This document shows, one piece after another, positions 43,133 through 50,713 of a DNA stretch of 64,000 nucleotides (position 1 is the stretch's first letter; each line of letters begins with the position of its first letter). The notes under the pieces were generated by a model, which ran no database searches, was not told the DNA's origin, and was given only the letters and a program-made list of their open reading frames with translations. The stretch is from Oscillospiraceae bacterium (GTDB taxonomy: Bacteria > Bacillota > Clostridia > Oscillospirales > Oscillospiraceae): positions 18,671 to 82,670 of the forward strand of contig JAHAWY010000013.1 of NCBI GenBank assembly GCA_018385135.1. The letters are read 5' to 3'. Made by a program: the position numbers and the translations under genes.

Positions 43133-43199
43133 GTTCATATGTGCGCTTGTTCATATGTCTTTATGCTCATATGATAACGCACATGATTGCCCTTGTCAA
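43133..43199 (-). promoter_or_regulatory. Metal operon promoter with three CATATG repeats
   Basis: TTGACA (43194-43199), 17-bp spacer, TATCAT (43171-43176) on the minus strand. Three copies of TCATATG stand at 43133-43141, 43149-43157 and 43165-43173, each 16 bp apart; the last overlaps the -10. Similar ATATGA-type half-sites are bound by ArsR/SmtB repressors, so this is the likely operator array. Confidence 0.7.
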
Positions 43200-43412
43200 T
43201 ACAAAGACTGGATTTTGTCAAAATCCGTTGTTATGCCATAAATCAACTGTCTGGGCAAAGCATAGTGTCGTAAAACAGGCGGCTTTCAGCGCTTCTTGAC
43301 CGCCAAAGGCATAGACTGCCGACCCCGCGCACATATTTCCATGCTATTGCATACCGGCGCTTTTTTGTTACGAGCGCTGTTTCAAAGTCGCTCGCGGCAG
43401 CTTCGCCGGAAT
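43200..43412. other. Intergenic stretch with no supported gene
   Basis: Between the metal operon promoter and the hydrogenase terminator. The only open frame (62 codons, minus, 43243-43431) has no ribosome site, runs into the terminator stem and has no recognisable motif. I see no convincing promoter or structured RNA. Confidence 0.5.
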
Positions 43413-43452
43413 AAGTATAAAGCAACGGCATGACTCAAATCATACCGTTGCT
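43413..43452 (-). terminator. Terminator of the hydrogenase operon
   Basis: Stem AGCAACGG...CCGTTGCT with an inner TGA/TCA pair and a loop of CTCAAA, followed on the minus strand by TTATACTT. The U tract is imperfect. Confidence 0.6.
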
Positions 43453-43515
43453 TTGAAAAGCGATATTGCTTTTTTGCTCTCCCCATAGCTTTGCGAGAGA
43501 GTTTCATTTCACGCT

Positions 43516-44946
43516 CTATTTTAGCTTAAAAACAGAAATCGCGTCGCTTATTGTTTTTTCGTATGCCTCCCAGCCGTATTTATCGACCTCAGCCTTATTC
43601 TTCTCACCATGGGTCAAACAGCCCGCACCGCCGATACATCCGCCAAGGCACGCCATACCCTCGATAAAGCTGCCCTCTGCAGCTCCCGCCTTCAGGCGAA
43701 GCAGTGCCTTGCGGCACTCCTCTATGCCGTCGCAGGAAACAGCTTGCAGGTCAAAGTCCTCTAAGCCCTGCTCCTTGAGCGCTTGGGCAACGGCGTCAGA
43801 AAGTCCGCCGCTGCGGGCAAATATGCGGCCGTAATATGAGGCATTATCCAAAACATCCTCCGGCAGGGTTTTTATGTCCATATCGCGGCTGTCAAACAGC
43901 GCCTGAAGCTCCTCAAAGGTTATAACGCAGTCGATATACGGACGAATCTCCGGTTTTTGGAACTCCATCTTTTTCGCGGTGCATGGACCGATAAAAACGA
44001 TCTTCGCGCCGGGCGTTGTCTCCTTTATATACTTTGCGATGGTCGCCATAGGTGACAGGTTATGCGAGACATATTTTTCAAGGTCGGGAAACTGCTTTTT
44101 TATGTAGTCTACAAAAGCGGGACAGCAGGAGCTGGTGAGGGTCTTTTTCTCAACCAGCTCCGCCGCTTCGCTGTATGCTACCATATCAGCGCCAAGCGCC
44201 GCTTCAACAACAGTGAAAAAGCCAAGCTCCTTAATCGCGCTTATCACCTGTCCCAGCTTTGCATATTCAAACTGGCTGGAGATCGAAGGCGCAACAACCG
44301 CATAGACCTTATAGTTTTTGTTGCCATCACTCTTTTTTATCAGGTCGATAACGCTGAGAATAAAGGACTTATCGGTTATCGCTCCAAAGGGGCACTGATA
44401 AACGCAGGCTCCGCAGGAAACACACTTTCCGTTGTCAACGCTCGCGCAGGCATCCTCGTTCATCGAAATTGCCTTTACCTTACAGGAGTTTTCGCAGGGG
44501 CGCTTGTGGTTAACTATCGCAGAATAGGGGCAGACCTTCGCGCAGGCGCCGCATTCAACACATTTTGACTTGTCAATATGTGCAGCATGGTTATGGTCAA
44601 AGGTGATAGCCCCCTTGCGGCAGGCGTCCTCACAGCGGTGGGCAAGGCAGCCTCGGCAGGAGTTGCTTACCTCATAGCCGCCCATCGGGCATTCGTCGCA
44701 GGCAATGTCTATAACCTCGATTACATTCGGGTTTGACTTATCGCCGCCCATTGCAATTTTGACACGCTCGGCAAGAATGGCGCGCTCCTTGTAAACGCAG
44801 CAGCGCATAGTAGGTCGCTTTCCGGGGACTATCATTTTCGGAATATCGACCGCCGCGTCAAGCAGCGTGTCGTTCCAAGCCATTCTTGCGACCTCGCGCA
44901 GCACCTGATATTTTAAATACTGTACCTTTGTGTCAAACTTTCTCAT
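43516..44946 (-). CDS. [FeFe]-hydrogenase, group B-like
   Basis: A 476-residue iron-sulfur protein. The H-cluster signatures are all present: L1 TSSCCPAF (Cys274/275), L2 GPCTAKKME (Cys322) and L3 MACLGGCIGGAG (Cys433/437). The N-terminal half has many cysteines for four or more clusters: CRGC near 97-109, CVECGACAKVCP near 129-140 and CVSCGACVYQCP near 175-186. This layout fits group B [FeFe]-hydrogenases of Clostridia, whose physiological role is poorly known. The start is the ATG at 44946, preceded by AAGGAAGG. It is the last gene of a four-gene module with a sensory hydrogenase. Confidence 0.88.
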   Translation of the reverse strand: MRKFDTKVQYLKYQVLREVARMAWNDTLLDAAVDIPKMIVPGKRPTMRCCVYKERAILAERVKIAMGGDKSNPNVIEVIDIACDECPMGGYEVSNSCRGCLAHRCEDACRKGAITFDHNHAAHIDKSKCVECGACAKVCPYSAIVNHKRPCENSCKVKAISMNEDACASVDNGKCVSCGACVYQCPFGAITDKSFILSVIDLIKKSDGNKNYKVYAVVAPSISSQFEYAKLGQVISAIKELGFFTVVEAALGADMVAYSEAAELVEKKTLTSSCCPAFVDYIKKQFPDLEKYVSHNLSPMATIAKYIKETTPGAKIVFIGPCTAKKMEFQKPEIRPYIDCVITFEELQALFDSRDMDIKTLPEDVLDNASYYGRIFARSGGLSDAVAQALKEQGLEDFDLQAVSCDGIEECRKALLRLKAGAAEGSFIEGMACLGGCIGGAGCLTHGEKNKAEVDKYGWEAYEKTISDAISVFKLK

Positions 44947-44969
44947 ACTTGTTCCTTCCTTATCGAACA

Positions 44970-46142
44970 CTAGAAATAGCTGACCTTAATTCTCTTTCCC
45001 ATCTTTTTAAGGCACTCTGAAAGCTCCTCCACAAGACGCATTTTGATGTTGAAGTTTATCGGCAGGTCAGGGTTCTGGTGCGCCGGATTCATTGCCATAC
45101 CTACATAGAAGTTGATGTCCGTCGCCTCCTCAAACAGCAGCCTCGCTATCATTGACGCGCCGTCGTGCTTATAGCTCCACTGGGTGTAGGACTCGTTATC
45201 CTCCAGATAGTTGCGCGCATAGTGCAGCACCTTGTTTATCGTTATGACGCCCTCAGTGACAAGATCCACACCCTCTATCGTTGCGATGGGCGGGATTTCG
45301 GGGTCGGGAAATTCCATGACGGCACGGATGGGTTTGTTCAAATATTTCGCCGCGATAGTCGAGGTCGTGCCGCCGCAGACAATATGCTTGCCCTGCTTTG
45401 CAAAGAAAAGCGACATCATCTTGTTACAGTCGTCCCGGTTCGACGGCGGACCGATAAGCAGGTTCATAGGCTCGCGCTTGCGTATGCGCACCGTGCAGGC
45501 TGTGGTATCGTCGCCGGGCTTGCCGCCGTACAGCTTGCAGCATTCGTCGAGCAGTATGGTGTTGAGCGTTTTTGCGGTAAAGCCGACGTCAAAGAAGGTT
45601 TCCATATAGGAAACGATCTCCTTCCTGTCCCAGCCGAAGTTCAAGGACTCGCCCACTCCCGCATGAATGCAGCCATCGCTCATAGCAATGAAAACGTCGT
45701 TTTCACGAAGCTCAATATGTGAGCGCAGTATCTTCTTGCCGTCAATGAACATCTCCGTTATCGGCATTTTATACTCCTCGCCGTCACGCAGCATGATGAC
45801 CGGAGGATTGTCGTATTGGATTATCTCCGCTTCCTCGTTATTGATTATGCTGATGATGGTAAAGGTTGAATAGGCAACGCCGCGCTCAGAGCAAACGGGC
45901 AGTGTCTGCGCAATGGTTTCAACACAGTCTTCAATTTTAAGCCCCTCCGCCATCATCGTTGAGATTATCTTCGATGTCAGCATTGAGAGAATGTTAGCTT
46001 TAACTCCGCTGCCAAGCCCGTCGGCAAGGACAATGGTGATGGAATTATCCGCACTCTCAACAACCTGCACGTTGTCGCCGCAAAGCTCCTCGCCGTATTT
46101 GTTGATGCTGTGATAGCCGATATCAGCACATAAATCATTCAT
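44970..46142 (-). CDS. SpoIIE-type PP2C phosphatase with an unrecognised C-terminal domain
   Basis: A protein of about 390 residues. The N-terminal ~225 residues form a SpoIIE/RsbU-like PP2C phosphatase with LADGLGSGVKA, SDGCIHAGVGE and KPGDDTTAC, giving the metal-binding aspartates. The C-terminal ~165 residues (from MNLLIGPPSNRDDC, with IVCGGTTSTIAAKYL and EGVITINKVL) match no family I recognise and contain no membrane segment. The start is the ATG at 46142, with AAGGAG ten bases upstream; a GTG at 46145 is equally placed. It overlaps the sensory hydrogenase gene, so the two are coupled. Ser/Thr phosphatases are known partners of group C hydrogenases. Confidence 0.85.
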   Translation of the reverse strand: MNDLCADIGYHSINKYGEELCGDNVQVVESADNSITIVLADGLGSGVKANILSMLTSKIISTMMAEGLKIEDCVETIAQTLPVCSERGVAYSTFTIISIINNEEAEIIQYDNPPVIMLRDGEEYKMPITEMFIDGKKILRSHIELRENDVFIAMSDGCIHAGVGESLNFGWDRKEIVSYMETFFDVGFTAKTLNTILLDECCKLYGGKPGDDTTACTVRIRKREPMNLLIGPPSNRDDCNKMMSLFFAKQGKHIVCGGTTSTIAAKYLNKPIRAVMEFPDPEIPPIATIEGVDLVTEGVITINKVLHYARNYLEDNESYTQWSYKHDGASMIARLLFEEATDINFYVGMAMNPAHQNPDLPINFNIKMRLVEELSECLKKMGKRIKVSYF

Positions 46143-47811
46143 CACCTATCGACTCCTTTAGCTTTGTAAGCGCGATCTTGGTTTCCGCCGCAGTCTCGCC
46201 GAGAAGCGACGCGATTTCCTGAACTATGCGCATCTGCTTGGCAATCACCTTGTCTGTTGTTTCGATGGTCTGGCGGCTTATGGACTCTTTCTTGCGGCGT
46301 TCATTTTCCTCCTCGGTCACATCGCGCATTATGCAGATAAAGTTTCTGAAATTACGGTCATAGGTTATGGTTTCGTCCACATACTTGCCGTATTCAGCAA
46401 GGTAAACGCGCTTATCACGGATGTTTCTGCCTGTGTTTTTAACGTCGATAAAGTCCTGCGGGTCTAAAATGCGCACGACCTGCTCGCCCAAGACATCCGC
46501 AGCCGCGCGGATGTTCATTATTCCGAGTGCGGAGCTGTTTATCTGCTGCACCTCATAGTTATCGTTGAGGATGATAAAGCCATTGGGCGTGTTATTGATG
46601 ATGTTGTTTTTAAAGCTCTCCGCCTTATCCATAAGAAACGGCATACACATGGAGATATCCGCCTTGCCCTGAATTACGGCAACCGCTTTCTCGCGGCAGG
46701 AGTTATAGCCGCAGGAGCCGCAGTTAAGCTCGTCCTGCGGCTTTGTTTTGCCCATCTGCCGGAGGATCTCGCTAATCTCCTTTTCGCTCGGCGGAAGCTC
46801 CCTTCTGTCAATATGCTCAAGCGTCTTTTTCATTTCCTCTGCCGGCAGAGGCTTAACGTCAAAATCACTGCTGCCCGCATAGGCGTTTACCTGCGCATAA
46901 TCGCGCACGGGAGAGCGGTGGTATTTTTCCATAACAGGACCTCCGACACAGCTTCCCGCGCAGGCGGACATTTCGATAAAGCAGTTATGTAAACCTCCGT
47001 TTTCAATATCCCTGAGAGCGGCAATGCAGTTATCCACGCCGTCGATAGCGAGATAGGCATAGCCGGCCTCGTCGCACGCCATAGTCTTGAGGATGCCGCC
47101 CGCCGTTGGGAAAAAGCGCGCGCGAGTCTCGTCATATTCGTCCTTTTCCTTCTCAAGTACAATATTCTCGGCGGCAAGCCATTCTGTCAGCTCCTCAAAG
47201 GTTAAAACGGCGTCCGTTATCCCGGCGTAATGGTCCGCCTCGTCCTTCTTTGCAAGGCATGGACCGATAAACACGGTCTTGCAGTCTTTATAGCGGCGCT
47301 TTATGTCCATGCAATGCGCCTGCATCGGCGAAAGCACGTCCGCCAGATATTGGAGCTGCGCAGGATAGTATTTTTGAATGAGCAGATTGACCGAGTGGCA
47401 GCAGGAGGAAATAAGGATATCGCGCCTGTCCTCTCTGATCATGCGCTCATATTCGTTTTTAACAAGGGTCGCGCCGATCGCGGTTTCCTCGGCATCAAAA
47501 AAGCCTAGCTTTTTAAGCGCCCTGCGAAGCGGCTCGATGCCTACGCCGTCATAGTTTGCAACGAAGGACGGCGCAACGCTTGCAACAACAGGAACGCCGC
47601 TTTGCAGCATAACCTTTACCGTTTCAAGGCTGCTGACTATCTCCTTGGCATTCTGCGGACAGACGACAAAGCAGTGTCCGCATAAAATGCACTCATTGCC
47701 GATTATATTAGCCTGACCACCCGAAAAGCGAATAGACTTAACCGGACAGTTTCGGATACATTTATAACAGTTTTTACAGTTGGATCTTTTGAGCTTCAAA
47801 AAATCGGACAT
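46135..47811 (-). CDS. Sensory [FeFe]-hydrogenase with PAS domain (group C-like)
   Basis: A 558-residue protein. Two [4Fe-4S] clusters at the N-terminus (Cys12, 15, 18, 22 and 41, 44, 47, 51) precede an H-cluster domain with L1 SSCCHS (135-140), L2 GPCLAKKDE (183-191) and L3 SACAGSCVGG (282-291). A CGSCGYNSC cluster motif follows (364-372), then a PAS domain (about 400-500) and a C-terminal helix. The PAS and altered loops indicate a sensor of hydrogen or redox state rather than a bulk catalyst. The start is the ATG at 47811 after GCGGGGA. Partners are the PP2C phosphatase and the [2Fe-2S] protein. Confidence 0.87.
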   Translation of the reverse strand: MSDFLKLKRSNCKNCYKCIRNCPVKSIRFSGGQANIIGNECILCGHCFVVCPQNAKEIVSSLETVKVMLQSGVPVVASVAPSFVANYDGVGIEPLRRALKKLGFFDAEETAIGATLVKNEYERMIREDRRDILISSCCHSVNLLIQKYYPAQLQYLADVLSPMQAHCMDIKRRYKDCKTVFIGPCLAKKDEADHYAGITDAVLTFEELTEWLAAENIVLEKEKDEYDETRARFFPTAGGILKTMACDEAGYAYLAIDGVDNCIAALRDIENGGLHNCFIEMSACAGSCVGGPVMEKYHRSPVRDYAQVNAYAGSSDFDVKPLPAEEMKKTLEHIDRRELPPSEKEISEILRQMGKTKPQDELNCGSCGYNSCREKAVAVIQGKADISMCMPFLMDKAESFKNNIINNTPNGFIILNDNYEVQQINSSALGIMNIRAAADVLGEQVVRILDPQDFIDVKNTGRNIRDKRVYLAEYGKYVDETITYDRNFRNFICIMRDVTEEENERRKKESISRQTIETTDKVIAKQMRIVQEIASLLGETAAETKIALTKLKESIGDE

Positions 47812-47885
47812 GGTAATCCCCGCTTTCCCTTTGCTTTCTGATTGTACGCATAAAAAGTGCGCGACCAATATGTATTTCGCTCAGC

Positions 47886-48125
47886 TTACGCTTTTGGCAG
47901 AATTTCCTCTTTAAAGAAAAGCTCCGTCTGCTCCGGCGTTAGTGAGAAAACGCGCCCATCAAGCATAGCGCAAACGCCCTTTTGACAGTTTTCCATGCAG
48001 AAGGTGCCGGAAAGCTCGACCTTTTCCTGCAAATCGTGCTGCGCAATAAGTTCCTGAAGCTTCTCAACCACCTGTCGTGAGCCTTTGAGGTGGCAGGAGC
48101 TTCCAATGCAGATCGTTATTTTCAT
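47886..48125 (-). CDS. Thioredoxin-like [2Fe-2S] ferredoxin (NuoE/HydC-like)
   Basis: A 79-residue thioredoxin-fold ferredoxin. Cysteines CIGSSC (7-12) and CMENC (43-47) give the four ligands in the CxxxxC...CxxxC pattern of NuoE-type proteins; a fifth cysteine follows in KGVC. The protein is a minimal domain without the helical N-terminal part of NuoE. It probably passes electrons to or from the sensory hydrogenase encoded 74 bases downstream. It starts after CGGGAGA and is the first gene of the module. Confidence 0.88.
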   Translation of the reverse strand: MKITICIGSSCHLKGSRQVVEKLQELIAQHDLQEKVELSGTFCMENCQKGVCAMLDGRVFSLTPEQTELFFKEEILPKA

Positions 48126-48199
48126 TTTTTCGTATCTCCCGTTTTTGCTTTTTATCTGTCAAACTTGTCTGTAACGTGTATAACAGCTTTGATGCCGTC

Positions 48200-48228
48200 A
48201 TTATAGCACAGCGTTAAATAAAAGGCAA
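48200..48228 (-). promoter_or_regulatory. Promoter of the hydrogenase module
   Basis: TTGCCT (48223-48228), 17-bp spacer ending in TGTGC (extended -10), TATAAT (48200-48205) on the minus strand, giving a leader of about 70 nt. Confidence 0.65.
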
Positions 48229-48419
48229 ACATGTAAACCTGCGCTTCAAGACAAATTTAAGCCATTTTCAGTCAGCGTCGCCGGAGCGCTTTTTCGGTCA
48301 ATAATTTCCATATAATATTACGCCGTATGAAAGCAAAAACTCATTCCATGCGGCGTGAAAGAATTTGAAAATGATTTTTTCGGCATCCCTGCAAGTCTCT
48401 AAAACTTCCGAAAAATGTT

Positions 48420-48436
48420 AACAGTTTGTAACTGTT
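48420..48436. promoter_or_regulatory. Palindromic operator candidate for MarR
   Basis: Seven-base perfect arms AACAGTT / AACTGTT with a three-base centre, 12 bp upstream of the marR -35. The size and position fit autoregulation by a MarR dimer. Confidence 0.5.
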
Positions 48437-48448
48437 TTAATCCTCATA

Positions 48449-48477
48449 TTGACAAAGAATAAGGGCGTCACTATAAT
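48449..48477 (+). promoter_or_regulatory. marR-exporter promoter
   Basis: A consensus sigma-A promoter: TTGACA (48449-48454), 17-bp spacer, TATAAT (48472-48477), about 30 bp before the marR start. Confidence 0.85.
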
Positions 48478-48508
48478 ATCTTTCAGTGTAAGATAATCGA
48501 GGTGCTTT

Positions 48509-48919
48509 ATGTATTCCGATGAAATTGCAAGAGAGTTTTTTGATACAATGCTTAAACGCGAACACGCTCCCACTGATCGCAGAAAACTTACGATTTCCAA
48601 AGGAGAGATGGGTATTCTCGTTTATCTCGTCAATCACAAGGACGGCGCGAACGTAGGCGAGCTGACAGACTATCTTCAAGTGACCAGCGGGCGAACCGCA
48701 AGCATTCTGAAAACTCTCGAAAAAAAAGGACTGGTGATTCGCAGGACGGACAGCTCCGATAACCGCCGCATCTGCGTGTTCATCACCGATTCCGGCAGGG
48801 CTCGTTTTCAAGCCGAATACAACAGCGCCGTCGCGCTCCTTTCCGAGCTTCTTGAACGTCTGGGAGAGGACGACGCCCGCGAATATGTAAGGCTGATGAA
48901 AAAAGCTACGCTCTGCTGA
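48509..48919 (+). CDS. MarR family transcriptional regulator
   Basis: A 136-residue winged-helix regulator. The DNA-binding part has VGELTDYLQVTSGRTASILKTLEKKGLVIR and the wing RTDSSDNRRICVFIT, the signature DxRxxxxxLT pattern of MarR. The N-terminal and C-terminal helices form the dimer. It starts after GAGGTGC. It lies 53 bases before two ABC exporter genes and probably represses them, with a palindrome just upstream of its promoter. Its ligand is unknown. Confidence 0.92.
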   Translation: MYSDEIAREFFDTMLKREHAPTDRRKLTISKGEMGILVYLVNHKDGANVGELTDYLQVTSGRTASILKTLEKKGLVIRRTDSSDNRRICVFITDSGRARFQAEYNSAVALLSELLERLGEDDAREYVRLMKKATLC

Positions 48920-48972
48920 TGCGCTGTTCCTAAACAGGCAGCCACGCAAACCATATTATAGGAGGTCTGAGT

Positions 48973-50712
48973 TTGGTAGTTAAAACACTGCTAAAAAGCG
49001 TGAGAGAGTATAAAAAAGACTCCTTTCTCGCGCCGCTGTTTATTTCGCTTGAGGTAGTGCTCGAGTGCTTCATCCCCTTCGTCATGGCGTCGCTTATCGA
49101 TAACATGACGGGTGAGAGTCTCAGCCCTGTGCTGAAATATGGCTCTATTCTTATCGTTCTAGCCTTTTGCTCGCTTTTCTGCGGCTTTATGTCCGGCAAG
49201 CACGCCGCAACGGCAAGCTGTGGCTTTGCAAAAAACCTAAGGCAGGACCTGTATTTCCGCATACAGGAGTTTTCCTTTGCTGATGTTGATAAATTCTCCT
49301 CCTCGTCGCTGGTAACAAGACTGACCACCGACGTTTTCAACGTCCAAAACGCATACCAGATGCTTCTGCGCATCGCGGTCAGAACTCCGCTGATGGTCAT
49401 TTTCTCATTTATAATGAGCTACTCCCTCAGCCCCCGTCTCTCCATTATTTTTATCTGCATACTGCCGATTTTGGCGATTGCGCTTTCCATTATCATTTCC
49501 GTTTGCATGAAAACCTTCCGCATCATATTCCGCAAGTATGACAGGCTAAACAACTCTGTTCAGGAAAACGTCGCCGGTATCAGAGTTGTCAAAAGCTTTG
49601 TTAGAGAAGACTACGAGCAGGAAAAGTTCAGCCGTGCCTCCTCCTCGGTCAAGCGCGACTTTACGCACGTTGAAAAAATACTGGCGCTGAACAATCCCAT
49701 TATGAGCTTTTGCGTCTTTTCCTCCATACTGCTCATAAGCTATTTGGGCTCTCAACTGATCATCACAACGGGAGCTACAGAGTTTACAACAGGCGAGCTT
49801 TCCTCTCTCATCAACTACGGTGTGCAGATACTCGTTTCCATGATGATGCTTTCAATGGTCTTTGTTATGACCTCTATGGCTGCCGAGTCCGCGCGCAGGA
49901 TTTCAGAGGTTCTCAATTGGGAGCCCACGCTCGTCAGCGGCGATGACGGCGCATCCAAAGTGGAGGACGGCAGCGTAAGCTTCAAAAACGTCTCCTTCCG
50001 TTATTCCGAAAAGGCGGAGCGCAATTCGCTTGAGAATATCAACCTTGATATCCGTTCCGGCGAGACCATCGGCATTCTCGGCGGCACAGGCTCGTCAAAA
50101 ACAACGCTCATCCAGCTTATCCCCCGCCTTTATGACGCAAGCGAGGGTCAGGTTCTGGTCGGCGGGCGCGATGTACGCGAATATGATTTACAGGCGCTGC
50201 GCGACCAAGTTGCCGTGGTGCTGCAAAAGAATGTGCTGTTTTCCGGTACAATAAAGGAAAACCTGCGTTGGGGCGACGAAAACGCCTCCGACGAGGAACT
50301 GGTGCGCGTATGCCGTCTGGCGCAGGCGGACGAATTCATTCAGCAATTCCCCGATAAATACGACACCTACATCGAGCAGGGCGGCACCAACGTATCCGGC
50401 GGACAGAAGCAGCGTCTCAGTCTCGCCCGCGCTCTTCTGAAAAAGCCAAAAATCCTCATTTTGGACGACTCGACCTCCGCGGTGGACACCAAGACCGAAG
50501 CTCTTATTCGTCGCGCGCTGCACAGCGAGATACCCGACACCACAAAAATAATCATCGCCCAGCGCGTCTCCTCCGTTGAGGACGCCGACCGCGTCATCAT
50601 CATGGACGGCGGCAGAATAGCAGAATGCGGCTCTCCCGCCGAGCTTTTGGCAGGCGACACGATATTCAAAGAGATTTACGACGCTCAGACCAGCGGAAAG
50701 GAGGCGTGCTGA
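48973..50712 (+). CDS. Heterodimeric ABC exporter, degenerate-site subunit
   Basis: A 579-residue half-transporter: six helices (1-310) and one ATP-binding domain. Walker A reads GGTGSSKTT, the signature VSGGQKQRLSLA is canonical, and Walker B ends in LDDSTSAVD, in which Asp replaces the catalytic Glu. The Asp substitution marks the degenerate-site subunit of TM287/288-type or BmrCD-type exporters. The start is a TTG with AGGAGG seven bases upstream. It is one base from its partner gene. The substrate is unknown; drugs or lipids are usual. Confidence 0.92.
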   Translation: MVVKTLLKSVREYKKDSFLAPLFISLEVVLECFIPFVMASLIDNMTGESLSPVLKYGSILIVLAFCSLFCGFMSGKHAATASCGFAKNLRQDLYFRIQEFSFADVDKFSSSSLVTRLTTDVFNVQNAYQMLLRIAVRTPLMVIFSFIMSYSLSPRLSIIFICILPILAIALSIIISVCMKTFRIIFRKYDRLNNSVQENVAGIRVVKSFVREDYEQEKFSRASSSVKRDFTHVEKILALNNPIMSFCVFSSILLISYLGSQLIITTGATEFTTGELSSLINYGVQILVSMMMLSMVFVMTSMAAESARRISEVLNWEPTLVSGDDGASKVEDGSVSFKNVSFRYSEKAERNSLENINLDIRSGETIGILGGTGSSKTTLIQLIPRLYDASEGQVLVGGRDVREYDLQALRDQVAVVLQKNVLFSGTIKENLRWGDENASDEELVRVCRLAQADEFIQQFPDKYDTYIEQGGTNVSGGQKQRLSLARALLKKPKILILDDSTSAVDTKTEALIRRALHSEIPDTTKIIIAQRVSSVEDADRVIIMDGGRIAECGSPAELLAGDTIFKEIYDAQTSGKEAC

Positions 50713-50713
50713 T

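Larger units (their letters stand above)
48126..48508. other. Divergent regulatory region between hydrogenase module and marR
   Basis: 383 bases without a gene. It contains a minus-strand promoter for the hydrogenase module (48200-48228), a near-perfect palindrome (48420-48436) and a consensus plus-strand promoter (48449-48477). The middle (about 48230-48415) shows no open frame with a ribosome site. Confidence 0.6.

Noticed and set aside
43243..43431. Minus-strand frame of 62 codons between the metal operon and the hydrogenase module
   Set aside because: It has no ribosome site, overlaps a terminator stem and has no recognisable sequence.
48437..48949. Minus-strand frame of 170 codons
   Set aside because: It overlaps the marR gene on the other strand, and the marR promoter, palindrome and SD all favour the plus-strand gene.
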